Source of the DNA: Oceanospirillum maris DSM 6286
Lineage (GTDB): Bacteria > Pseudomonadota > Gammaproteobacteria > Pseudomonadales > Halomonadaceae
Reading direction: 5' to 3'
DNA length: 64,000 bases
Assembly: GCF_000422865.1 (NCBI RefSeq)
Contig: NZ_KE383938.1
Location: forward strand, 104,925 to 168,924
A program made the position numbers and the translations under genes. Below are positions 26,237 through 34,256 of this stretch, in pieces. Under the pieces are notes generated by a model. It was given only the letters and a program-made list of their open reading frames with translations, made no database searches and was not told the origin of the DNA. Within the stretch, counting starts at the first letter, position 1, and the number at the start of each line of letters is the position of its first letter.

Positions 26237-26655
26237 TTATCACTCCCTTTCAAAAAAGAACACAAAGTAAAATAAAACAAAGTAACGCTAAAAACGATAA
26301 ACTCAACCCCTATAATGAAGCTCAAAATTTTCTCTCCATTATTCATATAACTCTCAAAAAGAATCCAAAAACCAAAAAAGAGAAACAAAACTAAAACAAT
26401 AAAACCCAACACTCTCCCTCCATAAAAACTAAAATTATTTTTCGAATCTAGATCAATTTCGGAAGACAAACCTTTAAAACCACCCAAGTAAAATGAAAAT
26501 AAAACCATAAAAAACAACGCTGAAACAGAAAGAAAAACCTCAAAGATAAAAACAAAAAGATGAGAATTAAAAATGGATCCATAATCAAAAAACGAAAAAA
26601 CAAAAGCAACACCAAATAACCAACCTGAAACCTTAAAGCCAATAGAATCAAACAA
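26233..26655 (-). CDS. Four-helix membrane protein of the bacteriocin locus
   Basis: A 140-residue, very hydrophobic, Phe-rich protein with four predicted membrane helices. Starts at TTG 26655, with AGGGGG five bases before it. Its stop overlaps the ATG of the bacteriocin precursor, so the two are made together. An immunity protein or a transport helper are both plausible; no family recognised. Base composition is markedly AT-rich compared with flanking regions. Confidence 0.65.
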   Translation of the reverse strand: MFDSIGFKVSGWLFGVAFVFSFFDYGSIFNSHLFVFIFEVFLSVSALFFMVLFSFYLGGFKGLSSEIDLDSKNNFSFYGGRVLGFIVLVLFLFFGFWILFESYMNNGEKILSFIIGVEFIVFSVTLFYFTLCSFLKGSDK

Positions 26656-26756
26656 AATAACCCCCTTTTTTTAAAATTAATTAAAGAAAACGTAAAAAAA
26701 TATATTTTATTAAAGAACCTATTTAAGTCAAATTTTATAAATATAATTTTAAAACT

Positions 26757-26863
26757 TCACCTTCCATAGATGGAATAAATTGGCTCTAAAACCCACTGAT
26801 AGATACGTCGAGTATCTTGCTTAATATCTGAATCAGCTTTCACCCCAAGAATCAGAAGCATGG
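26757..26863 (-). pseudogene. Fragment of a second HlyD-type adaptor gene
   Basis: The translated end SDIKQDTRRIYQWVLEPIYS matches the C-terminus of the intact adaptor at 27517-28812 (SAIKQDTRRIYEWVLEPLYS), including stop position. The DNA is also clearly alike. Upstream homology fades within ~35 codons; a further residual match needs a frameshift. The rest of 26656-27014 is AT-rich and shows no other gene. This indicates duplication of the adaptor 3' end, with the peptide genes lying between the copies. Confidence 0.85.
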
Positions 26864-27014
26864 GAAACCATAAATAACTATATTCTTTCTGAGGAATATC
26901 CGGAAAATATTTATTTCTTGCACATACAAGAATTTAAAAATTTTTAAAAACTATAATTTAAGATCATTTACTTAAACTGAAAATATATTTCAGGCATCTA
27001 GGTTACACTTATAA

Positions 27015-27158
27015 TTATTTAGAGTTAGTAGTAAGATAGCCTAGCGCCCCAGCAGTGGCACCGACTGCGGCTTTACCAAGAATGACAGCACCAGCAACTA
27101 TAATAGGTGCGACGCCACCGCTAACTACTTCTAATTCCTGTATCGTGATTTCTCTCAT
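27015..27158 (-). CDS. Second bacteriocin precursor, 47 residues
   Basis: ATG 27158 (after AAAGGCG) opens a 47-codon frame. Leader MREITIQELEVVSGG is an ideal microcin/C39 leader; the following 32-residue core starts VAPIIVAGAVILGKAAVGAT and ends in NSK. The core is hydrophobic with Gly/Ala spacing that suits a membrane-active peptide. Its leader resembles that of the 101-residue precursor, so the same exporter would process both. Whether the two act together (two-peptide bacteriocin) or separately is unknown. Easily missed because of its length. Confidence 0.85.
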   Translation of the reverse strand: MREITIQELEVVSGGVAPIIVAGAVILGKAAVGATAGALGYLTTNSK

Positions 27159-27168
27159 GTAAACGCCT

Positions 27169-27276
27169 TTATAATAAAGTTAAAACATGTATACCCAAAG
27201 CTACCAACACCCCCCCTATAAACCCTCCTAAGGCTATAATAAAAAAAGATTTAACTAATTTCAAAAACAAGCTCAA
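27169..27276 (-). CDS. Possible 35-residue membrane peptide
   Basis: TTG 27276 lies six bases after AGGAG and opens a 35-codon frame (starting MSLFLKLVKSFFIIALGGFI). A single helix with GGFIGG spacing covers most of it. It ends ten bases before the 47-residue precursor start. Could be the immunity peptide of that bacteriocin or a leaderless peptide. Only size, ribosome site and location support it. Confidence 0.4.
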   Translation of the reverse strand: MSLFLKLVKSFFIIALGGFIGGVLVALGIHVLTLL

Positions 27277-27306
27277 AGCCGACTCCTAATACATGATAAA
27301 ACAAAA

Positions 27307-27492
27307 TCAGCTTTCGGATTTATACCATTTATACAAAATCATTAAGAAAGCAACTTCATAGACATCAATCTGAGACTCAAGCTGCAATACTCTCTCACCT
27401 GTATGCAGATAGTATGAAAAATAAAAACCATTATAAACTGCACATAAAACCAAAAGTCCAACAACCAAAATGTCTATATTCTTTTTTTTCAA
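27307..27492 (-). CDS. Small membrane protein, candidate immunity protein
   Basis: A 61-residue protein with a first membrane helix (~7-27), a short charged loop (HTGERVLQLESQ) and a second weakly hydrophobic helix. It begins at TTG 27492, with GGAGG six bases upstream. Same length as the 25727-25912 protein but not clearly homologous by eye. Located between the adaptor and the small precursor gene. Immunity is a guess from context. Confidence 0.6.
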   Translation of the reverse strand: MKKKNIDILVVGLLVLCAVYNGFYFSYYLHTGERVLQLESQIDVYEVAFLMILYKWYKSES

Positions 27493-27516
27493 AATACCTC
27501 CATATGTTATTTTAAT

Positions 27517-28812
27517 TTATTTTCTCACCACAGAATAAAGTGGCTCTAAAACCCACTCATAGATCCGTCGAGTATCTTGCTTAATAGCCGACTCAACTCT
27601 CATGCCAGGAAGAAGAAAACGAGAAAAACCATTAATATTTATATTTTGGCTCTGCAAATCTACCAATACTTTATAATAGTTTTGCTCTTCGAATTGTATA
27701 GAAGCACTATTTTGCAAGAGGGAACCAATATGAGTAGGCAATTCTTGTATGGAGTATGGACTACTCGTCACACTCACTACACGACCGTGTTGCATTCCAT
27801 ATTTTTGATAAGGGTAAGCAGCGTACCTTAATAATACATCTTGCCCCTTCTCTACAAAGCCAATTTGACTAGGTGATAAATATAAACTCGCTTGTAGCTT
27901 ACTATCTTCAGGGATTAGGCTTACCATTAATGAACTAAGAGTAATTTGCTGTCCGGCTTGAACACTTAAGCCCGTCAATTTTCCACTAAAAGGCGCTTGC
28001 ACTATCTGGTTAGATCGTAAATTGTTTTCAGCGATTTCTTGATGCACAAGTGCTAACTTTTGTTCTAGCTCTATTTTCTGCCGCTGATATAATTCATGCT
28101 GATTTTGCTGCTCTGCTTTCAATAATAGTAGATCACTTTCCAGATCACTTTTCACTCTAATAAGCGCTTGTTTTTGACTTACTAGGGCTAACTGCTCCGC
28201 CTGAGCATTTTGCAATTCAAAATCTGCCACATGACCTTGCTTATTAAGAGTTTGTAGACGCTTATAATTTTCGCTCGATAACTGAATCCTTTTATGTAAG
28301 GTGTCTATTTCAGCTTCAATATGTGTCCTCTTCCGTTCTGTAGCGGAAATGCGCTGCTTCAATAGCGCTTGCTGACTCGCTAATCGACTTTCGTTCTGTT
28401 GCTGGTCTCGAAGTATCAGATTCGCTCTCAAATTTAACTTGTCTGCCAACAAATCCTTCAACTCACCCGCTTGGGAAATCCGGTCTTCTGATACCACAAA
28501 TAAAGGTTCGCCCTGCTTAACCAACTCCCCTTCAGAAACGTTTATCTTGGTAACTTGACCAGAAGCGGGCGATAAAACCCTTAAAACACCTTGATTAGGG
28601 ACAAGCAGACCCGGAGCAGTGACTTTTTGGGTATACGTTCCAAAAAATAGAAACGCAATAACTAGACAAACGAGAGCAAGAGAGGCTAATGCTATCCAAG
28701 CATAGCTAGATGACTGATGGATCAACACCTGTCCCATATGAGAGTGCTGCTTTTTATCAAGCACTTCTTCTCGAAACAGAAGATCCGAAGACGGGCGATT
28801 TGGATTTTCCAT
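27517..28812 (-). CDS. HlyD/CvaA-type periplasmic adaptor of the bacteriocin exporter
   Basis: A 431-residue membrane-fusion protein. One membrane helix at ~37-60, then a biotinyl-lipoyl-like half (SPASGQVTKINVSEGELVKQ), a long coiled coil (~120-250, Gln/Glu/Lys-rich heptads), the second lipoyl half (APFSGKLTGLSVQAGQQI) and a beta-barrel. The C-terminus carries LLPGMRVESAIKQDTRRIY. Works with the C39 ABC exporter and an outer-membrane TolC to secrete the peptides. First gene of the locus, so the Fur-like site upstream would govern the entire unit if it is one operon. Ribosome site is weak. Confidence 0.92.
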   Translation of the reverse strand: MENPNRPSSDLLFREEVLDKKQHSHMGQVLIHQSSSYAWIALASLALVCLVIAFLFFGTYTQKVTAPGLLVPNQGVLRVLSPASGQVTKINVSEGELVKQGEPLFVVSEDRISQAGELKDLLADKLNLRANLILRDQQQNESRLASQQALLKQRISATERKRTHIEAEIDTLHKRIQLSSENYKRLQTLNKQGHVADFELQNAQAEQLALVSQKQALIRVKSDLESDLLLLKAEQQNQHELYQRQKIELEQKLALVHQEIAENNLRSNQIVQAPFSGKLTGLSVQAGQQITLSSLMVSLIPEDSKLQASLYLSPSQIGFVEKGQDVLLRYAAYPYQKYGMQHGRVVSVTSSPYSIQELPTHIGSLLQNSASIQFEEQNYYKVLVDLQSQNININGFSRFLLPGMRVESAIKQDTRRIYEWVLEPLYSVVRK

Positions 28813-28868
28813 AATTTTTCACACTAATATCAACATCCTGTTAAAAAGAACCATATGACAAACAAGAC

Positions 28869-28887
28869 GTAAATGCAAATCATTATT
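28869..28887. promoter_or_regulatory. Fur-like site upstream of the bacteriocin locus
   Basis: GTAAATGCAAATCATTATT agrees with GATAATGATAATCATTATC at 14 of 19 positions; AATCATTAT in the right half is exact. It lies 57 bp before the adaptor start codon, in promoter range. Confidence 0.6.
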
Positions 28888-28944
28888 ATATGTAAAAAAT
28901 TATTAGTTTAACCTTTCAACACACAGGCGTTTTTACAATGCCAT

Positions 28945-28982
28945 AAAAAAAGAAGTGACCGCCTATGACAGCAGCCACTTCT
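28945..28982 (-). terminator. Terminator of the aminotransferase gene
   Basis: Minus-strand reading: AGAAGTG / CACTTCT stem with an 18-nt loop followed by a run of T. It insulates the bacteriocin locus from the aminotransferase. Confidence 0.85.
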
Positions 28983-29026
28983 TTATTGAATCAGACCCTT
29001 AACAGCTTAAAGCTGCACACTAAGGC

Positions 29027-30205
29027 TTATTTGACGTAAACCGCCAGCGCTGCCTGGCCCGCTTTGCCCGCCTCAAGGGAGATTCCCTGAGCCAACAAGG
29101 TGTTTTCCAGAGCCATCAGGCAGAACATAACATTACGCTGGGTACAGGCCGCACCCATCAGGCCGATACGCCATACCTTTCCGGCGAATGCGCCCAGACC
29201 CGCACCGATTTCCAGACTATAATCGTTCAGCAGTGTGGTACGCAGGGCCGCATCATCCACACCTTCCGGGATAAAGACAGAGTTCAGCTGCGGCAGGCGC
29301 TCGCCTTCCGCCACCAGGAATTTCAGCCCCATCGCCTCAAGACCGGCGCGCAGGGCCTGATGATGTTTCTCATGACGGGCCCAGGCGTTTTCCAGACCTT
29401 CGTCCTGCAGCATCACCAGACCTTCATGCAGGGCATAAAGCGCATTCACCGGCGCGGTATGATGATAAGCACGTTTAGCACCGGCACCCCAGTAACCCAT
29501 CACCAGATTGGTATCCAGAAACCAGCTGGGTACAGTGGTTTTACGGGCTTTAACCGCTTCAACAGCACGCGGGCTGAAGCTGACCGGAGAGATACCCGGC
29601 GGGCAGGACAGGCACTTCTGAGTACCGGAGTAGATGGCATCAATGCCCCACTCGTCCACACGCAGTTCAGAGCCACCCAGAGAGGTCACGGCATCCACAA
29701 TGGTCAGACAATCATGCTCACAGGCCAGCGCACACAGGGTTTTAGCATTGCTGATGGCACCGGTGGAGGTTTCCGCATGAACAAAGGCCAGCACCTTAGC
29801 ATCCGGGTTCTGTTCCAGCGCGTCCTGAACTTTATCGACGCTGACCGCTGTGCCCCAATCATCCTCGACCATGACCGCAATACCGCCACAGCGTTCGACG
29901 TTCTCTTTCATACGGCCACCAAAAACACCGTTCTGACAGACAATTACCTTGTCACCCGGCTCAACCAGATTGACGAAGCAGGTTTCCATACCGGCAGAAC
30001 CCGGTGCTGAAACCGGCATGGTCAGTTCGTTTTTGGTCTGGAAGGCGTACTGCAGCATCTGCTTAATCTCATCCATCATCTGAATGAACGCCGGATCAAG
30101 GTGCCCGATGGTTGGGCGAGACATGGCGGCTAAAACACGCGGCGCGATATCAGACGGGCCAGGGCCCATCAAAGTGCGAACAGGGGGATTAAAGGATTGA
30201 ATCAT
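29027..30205 (-). CDS. Alanine/serine-glyoxylate aminotransferase (class V, PLP)
   Basis: A 392-residue class V aminotransferase. It opens with the AGXT-type N-terminus MGPGPSDIAPRVLAAMSRPT and holds APGSAGME for phosphate binding, IVDAVTSLGG before the PLP aspartate partner, and the PLP lysine in SGTQKCLSCPPG (~residue 200). Transfers an amino group from Ala or Ser to glyoxylate, giving glycine. AGGTTAAG precedes ATG. It stands alone between two terminator-like regions. Exact amino donor cannot be told from sequence. Confidence 0.92.
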   Translation of the reverse strand: MIQSFNPPVRTLMGPGPSDIAPRVLAAMSRPTIGHLDPAFIQMMDEIKQMLQYAFQTKNELTMPVSAPGSAGMETCFVNLVEPGDKVIVCQNGVFGGRMKENVERCGGIAVMVEDDWGTAVSVDKVQDALEQNPDAKVLAFVHAETSTGAISNAKTLCALACEHDCLTIVDAVTSLGGSELRVDEWGIDAIYSGTQKCLSCPPGISPVSFSPRAVEAVKARKTTVPSWFLDTNLVMGYWGAGAKRAYHHTAPVNALYALHEGLVMLQDEGLENAWARHEKHHQALRAGLEAMGLKFLVAEGERLPQLNSVFIPEGVDDAALRTTLLNDYSLEIGAGLGAFAGKVWRIGLMGAACTQRNVMFCLMALENTLLAQGISLEAGKAGQAALAVYVK

Positions 30206-30327
30206 ACTTAACCTATTTCCATCAGAAAGTTGCGCACAGAGCGCATAGGGATTTTGTTATGGAAAGGAGTTTAAAGGAGATTCCGTTTAGCCGGAACCAC
30301 AAGAGCCTTAATTATGTGAAACCTACA

Positions 30328-30669
30328 TTATCCGTTGGCCCAAACCACTGCCAAGTGCCGTAGAGGATCCATGACCAGATAGAGAAACACGCACCATAAC
30401 ATCAGAGCAATGGCGGCCTTTCGGGACTGAAGCTGGCCCCGAAAAAGCATGACCAGAGAAACCAGAACAGAGACAAACAGCAGTACAAAAAAGATTAGAA
30501 ACAGACAAAGTTCGATAATATCTGCAAGTCCATAGGGATCTTCCGGAGCTATATAGATATCAGCATACCAAAATGCACGGAATGCCAGCATAGCCATCAG
30601 TTGCAGACTGCTGATCAAGCCAAACCCAAACAGGGCTTTGCTGCCCTTTGCTATTGTCACAAGGATCAC
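30328..30669 (-). CDS. Three-helix membrane protein
   Basis: A 113-residue protein with three predicted membrane helices. It begins at GTG 30669, which overlaps the stop of the hydrolase gene upstream (GTGA), so it is co-translated with it. No family recognised. May be a membrane partner of the secreted hydrolase or an unrelated passenger. Confidence 0.65.
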   Translation of the reverse strand: MILVTIAKGSKALFGFGLISSLQLMAMLAFRAFWYADIYIAPEDPYGLADIIELCLFLIFFVLLFVSVLVSLVMLFRGQLQSRKAAIALMLWCVFLYLVMDPLRHLAVVWANG

Positions 30670-31700
30670 TTAAAAACAGAGTTTAGATAATCTGCCAGGC
30701 GAAGCCCCAGAGTTTGCTGAAAGGCAACACGGTCAAACCCTTCCGGGTCAATAGCGATATTACCCAGTTCAGTCTTAAGCTCCTCAGGAAAGGCATTCAG
30801 AAAAGCATAGTGACCAGCATTGGCAATTTTCTGCAAGGTCAGCAGTTTTTTATTCGGCAGACCTTCAGCGATCACATCAGTATTAAAAGGTTCGGTCAGC
30901 TCTTCATCTTTTTCAGCCTGAAGCAGAAGTACTGGAATATCCACCTGCTCAAGAGCACCCTCGGCTGAAAACAGAATCCCCAGAGGTGCCATAAGCACCA
31001 GAGCCTTAATTCTGCTGTCCTTTACAGCTGGGATAACCTCTGCTGAAAGACTACCATTGCGGGCTGGGGCACAGTATGGATCCTTTAATGTCGTATTTTG
31101 CCTACAAAGACGGATCAGAGCCGCAGAATCAGCAATCCCTCCTGCCGCGGCCAAAGCACCATACCCTCCAACGGAATGACCAATCACAGCAATTTTTCCC
31201 TGATTGATATGTCGATTCAAACCTGACGTAGTTAAAAGCTCATCAATTGCTGTCTGAATCTGCTTTGGACGATTGATATAGTTAGCCAGCGAGCCTTGAA
31301 GACGGTTATCCCGGAAATTGTTATTTGGATGCAAAGGCATCGCCACGATGAAGCCCTGTTGCGCTAAGGACATAGCAGTATCCTTATAGGACATATTACT
31401 CCCTCCAGAACCGTGGGACCAAATCACTAGAGGGAATAGTCCTTCGGCAGGAACGCCACCAACAGCAACGTGCATTTGAAAAGGGCCGAAAGCAACTTTT
31501 TTGGCCACAGAGGCACTGGGGTACAATACCGCCATACTGAAAAAACGGCCCTCATGACCATATGCCACCTCAAATTTTCGGAATCCAACCTCGAAAAGTG
31601 ACGCATTAGCCTTCGCGCTAAAAGAAAATATCGCGATAAAAACAGTCAACACACACAAATAATGCTTAGTAGTAAGCCACTGACAATCAGTATTAATCAT
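30666..31700 (-). CDS. Secreted alpha/beta hydrolase, dienelactone-hydrolase-like
   Basis: A 344-residue alpha/beta hydrolase with an N-terminal signal segment (~residues 14-33, ending KANA). The nucleophile elbow is GHSVGGYGA (Ser ~173); an oxyanion region LVIWSHGSGGSNMSY lies upstream; the acid/His end has LLLQAEKDEE and NAGHYAFLNAFP. Sequence fits the predicted dienelactone hydrolase group (COG4188), related to PAF acetylhydrolase. Probably a periplasmic esterase of unknown substrate. Coupled to the membrane protein gene downstream. Confidence 0.82.
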   Translation of the reverse strand: MINTDCQWLTTKHYLCVLTVFIAIFSFSAKANASLFEVGFRKFEVAYGHEGRFFSMAVLYPSASVAKKVAFGPFQMHVAVGGVPAEGLFPLVIWSHGSGGSNMSYKDTAMSLAQQGFIVAMPLHPNNNFRDNRLQGSLANYINRPKQIQTAIDELLTTSGLNRHINQGKIAVIGHSVGGYGALAAAGGIADSAALIRLCRQNTTLKDPYCAPARNGSLSAEVIPAVKDSRIKALVLMAPLGILFSAEGALEQVDIPVLLLQAEKDEELTEPFNTDVIAEGLPNKKLLTLQKIANAGHYAFLNAFPEELKTELGNIAIDPEGFDRVAFQQTLGLRLADYLNSVFK

Positions 31701-31921
31701 AAAATCTTCATTCCAAATATCTCGCTATGCCAGTACTAGTAAGAAATACGCACCTGACAGATTGTCAAACAATTGACCAAAACTAACCCACCAGGGCCAT
31801 CAACTCATCCATTTAGCCATCAATTTTGTACAATCGACGAACTCTACTTTCGGCAATATTCGCCTTTACAATCACCAGATAAAAATGGCTGGATTCTGCA
31901 CCAACGACCAATCCGGCATCC

Positions 31922-32611
31922 TTAACCCAGTAGCCATTTGAATGATCGGGCTAAAAATTCTCCGGTATTTTCCCGGACGATTTCACCGTGGGCCATAATG
32001 AGAGTCTGCGGCTTCCAGGCTAAAACACGATTCATATGTCTGCGAGCATCCGCCTTACCCAGCAGAAAACTTAACCGCCAATCCAAAGGTGTTTTACCCT
32101 TAGGAGCAAGAATACCGACAACCTTTGCAGCCTGCTTTTGCCAGTAACTAAAATTATCCCCGGAAAAGTTTTCCACCAGATCCGTCACAATTAAGGTCCC
32201 GGAAGACTTATGGTAGAAAACACACTCTTCCATCAACGGAGAACCGGAAATCAGCTCTTGTTCAATATCAACATCCCAGTCCCAAACCCGTTGCGTGTTA
32301 AGCGAAGCATGAAATGAAAGGTCATCCCTTTTTTTGATCACTTCGTCCGTGCCAAACATTTCTGCGCTCGGATAAGCCGCTATCCATTCCGCCAGAAACA
32401 GATGGTGCAAATGGTTAGGGGCAATCAGATAGTTTACTTGTCCCAGCTCTTGCAGCTGCGCCTTAATGGTTTCCGTCAGTTTAATTGGACTATGAACCCA
32501 TAACCCACCCTCTGACAGGCGCACAACAGTCATTCTTGTTGAGAAGGGCAGGCCCAAAAACGGCACCGCTTCTCCATCAAATATCCATAGATCATCAGCT
32601 AAGTGTTTCAT
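31922..32611 (-). CDS. DUF4336 protein, metallo-beta-lactamase-like
   Basis: A 229-residue DUF4336 protein. Start moved to ATG 32611 because GGAGA precedes it and the extra 17 residues of the longer frame overlap the upstream gene. It keeps the beta-lactamase-like layout (NHLHHLFLAEWIAAYP, then IVTDLVENF, and AHGEIV near the end), but the full HxHxDH metal motif is reduced. Known only as a conserved domain in bacteria and plants. Function unknown. Confidence 0.75.
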   Translation of the reverse strand: MKHLADDLWIFDGEAVPFLGLPFSTRMTVVRLSEGGLWVHSPIKLTETIKAQLQELGQVNYLIAPNHLHHLFLAEWIAAYPSAEMFGTDEVIKKRDDLSFHASLNTQRVWDWDVDIEQELISGSPLMEECVFYHKSSGTLIVTDLVENFSGDNFSYWQKQAAKVVGILAPKGKTPLDWRLSFLLGKADARRHMNRVLAWKPQTLIMAHGEIVRENTGEFLARSFKWLLG

Positions 32612-32642
32612 ATTTCTCCAATCTGAGTCAGGGCTATCGCCG

Positions 32643-32879
32643 TCATAACTCATCCTGTGCACGGGTTATTGCCGCTTCAATGGCCGCTTTGGCCTGAGGA
32701 CTATTTTTCCAACAGGTTGTTCCCAGCAGTGACGCCACTCTCTCGGCAATATCATTCACTTCATATTTCGCTAAGTCTGAAAGTGTATCAATGCCGATCT
32801 CTTCAAACCTTTTTACTACCGTAGGGCCAACCCCTTTAACGGATAAAAGCACTTGTCTTTCTGAATCTGAAAAAGCCAT
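32643..32879 (-). CDS. Small helix-hairpin-helix protein
   Basis: A 78-residue protein. Residues ~10-40 (LLSVKGVGPTVVKRFEEIGI) form a helix-hairpin-helix as in DNA-binding or Cdd1-like proteins, with a second such unit at ~40-75. AAGGTGA precedes ATG 32879. Stand-alone proteins of this kind are common in gammaproteobacteria without known role. Confidence 0.75.
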   Translation of the reverse strand: MAFSDSERQVLLSVKGVGPTVVKRFEEIGIDTLSDLAKYEVNDIAERVASLLGTTCWKNSPQAKAAIEAAITRAQDEL

Positions 32880-32934
32880 AAAATCACCTTAACCCTATGC
32901 CGATTCTGCGCCCTACTTACCGACGCGTCAGATG

Positions 32935-33408
32935 CTATCTCGGTAAACCAAGATGCTTTTCCATCGAGAAATTAACCAGTGTCACGCCATCCCGCTGCAA
33001 CGCATTCTTTTTAATCAGAGAGAAGCCACGCTTCTCAAAAAAAGGCAGCGCGATATGCGACGCCTCGACATACAAGCGCGCCATACCCGCTTTTTTAGCC
33101 TGGGCAATCAGGTATTCATAAAGAGATGATGCCACGCCACGCCCCTGAAAATCAGGATGCGTGTAGGTACAGTCGATATGCCCGTCAGAATCCAGTTCAA
33201 TAAAGCCAGCAACACGGTTATCAATTATTGCCAGATACGGCTTTTTAACACGCAGCCGTTCAGACCAGAGATCATAGTTGATTGGAGCCGGTGCCCAGGC
33301 TTGCTTCTCTTCGACGGAGTAGACCCCGGAGTCAATTCCGTGAACGGACTGATAAAACAGGTCCGCAACCTCTTTTCCCCACTCTTCCGAGTATGTTTGT
33401 ATCTTCAC
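32935..33408 (-). CDS. GNAT-family N-acetyltransferase
   Basis: A 157-residue GNAT acetyltransferase. The acetyl-CoA site is HPDFQGRGVASSLYEYLI (~83-100), preceded by strand IDCTYTH, followed by LYVEASHIALPFFEKRGF. Starts at GTG 33408. Resembles the YafP-like group. Substrate unknown. Confidence 0.85.
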   Translation of the reverse strand: MKIQTYSEEWGKEVADLFYQSVHGIDSGVYSVEEKQAWAPAPINYDLWSERLRVKKPYLAIIDNRVAGFIELDSDGHIDCTYTHPDFQGRGVASSLYEYLIAQAKKAGMARLYVEASHIALPFFEKRGFSLIKKNALQRDGVTLVNFSMEKHLGLPR

Positions 33409-33436
33409 GAGCAGATATTCCGTTATTGTCTGTTCA

Positions 33437-33802
33437 TCAGCGCTCTTCAGTCGACGCCTTCAACGCAAGCGCCAGATACTCAGCCAGCTGTTTATCCGGG
33501 ATCTGGGAGACTGACTGTAATTTAATGTGACGCCGCCCTATACCTGTGCCTTCGAGAAAGCCAAAGGGATCGTTGATACTGGCACCATTTCGGAATTCAA
33601 CAGAAACATGTGCTTTATAGGCAAATACACCGGCAAACTGAACACCAGAGGAGAACAGGATGCCGCCATATTTGACCTCTTCAGCAACATCGTCAAAAGC
33701 CTGCATGATCAAAGTGCGGACAGTGTTCACAATGTCATAGTTTTGACTACTGACAAGACGAAGATCGTCAAGCAGTTCCTGAACAGATTGTTTAGCCATC
33801 AT
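33437..33802 (-). CDS. DUF1801 domain protein
   Basis: A 121-residue DUF1801 (YdhG-like) protein: VAEEVKYGGILFSSGVQFAG and VSVEFRNGASINDPFGFLEG are typical, the latter probably part of the conserved groove. CGGAG precedes ATG 33802. Small cytosolic protein with no assigned role. Confidence 0.75.
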   Translation of the reverse strand: MMAKQSVQELLDDLRLVSSQNYDIVNTVRTLIMQAFDDVAEEVKYGGILFSSGVQFAGVFAYKAHVSVEFRNGASINDPFGFLEGTGIGRRHIKLQSVSQIPDKQLAEYLALALKASTEER

Positions 33803-33814
33803 AAAAACTCCGTT

Positions 33815-34234
33815 TTAATCACCACCACCACCGCTATCTCCACCACCGCTATCTCCACCACCACTATCACCGTAGCTATCAAAAGAACCCGTTGAACTAT
33901 CAGGAGCAGCATTCAGTAGTGTTGAAAATGAGAAACCGGAAGCACCGTAAAACAAAGTCGTACTTACGTCGCTACGGATTTCATCATAATCAATCGACTC
34001 ACCAGAAGTTTCCTGAATCGCATCAACCTCCGCACGGGAACAATACATGGCATAAACATAATAACTATCAGGAGTAATCACTCCTCCTGAGTGATCAAGC
34101 CTCTGCCTCTTAAGAGCCGCATCAACCTCAGATCTGGAGTAATAATTTTTAAGACCGTAGTGCTTTTCCAAATCCCGTGGCAGCTTTTTAGCGTACTTTC
34201 TGATTTTTCTTCTTCGGAAGAATCCCTCAAACAT
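33815..34234 (-). CDS. DUF6559-like protein with Gly/Asp repeat tail
   Basis: A 139-residue protein. Basic N-terminus (FFRRRKIRKYAKKLPRDLEK), a repeated SRSEVDAA / SRAEVDAI motif, then a low-complexity tail of GGGDSGGGD units encoded by a short tandem DNA repeat at about 33818-33870. Pattern fits DUF6559. AGGACG before ATG 34234. The tail may vary in length between strains. Function unknown. Confidence 0.7.
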   Translation of the reverse strand: MFEGFFRRRKIRKYAKKLPRDLEKHYGLKNYYSRSEVDAALKRQRLDHSGGVITPDSYYVYAMYCSRAEVDAIQETSGESIDYDEIRSDVSTTLFYGASGFSFSTLLNAAPDSSTGSFDSYGDSGGGDSGGGDSGGGGD

Positions 34235-34256
34235 TCTGATCGTCCTATCTTTACGA

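Noticed and set aside
29360-30010. Long plus-strand frame (216 codons)
   Set aside because: It is antisense to the aminotransferase, has no ribosome site and no recognisable domain; a shadow of the real gene.
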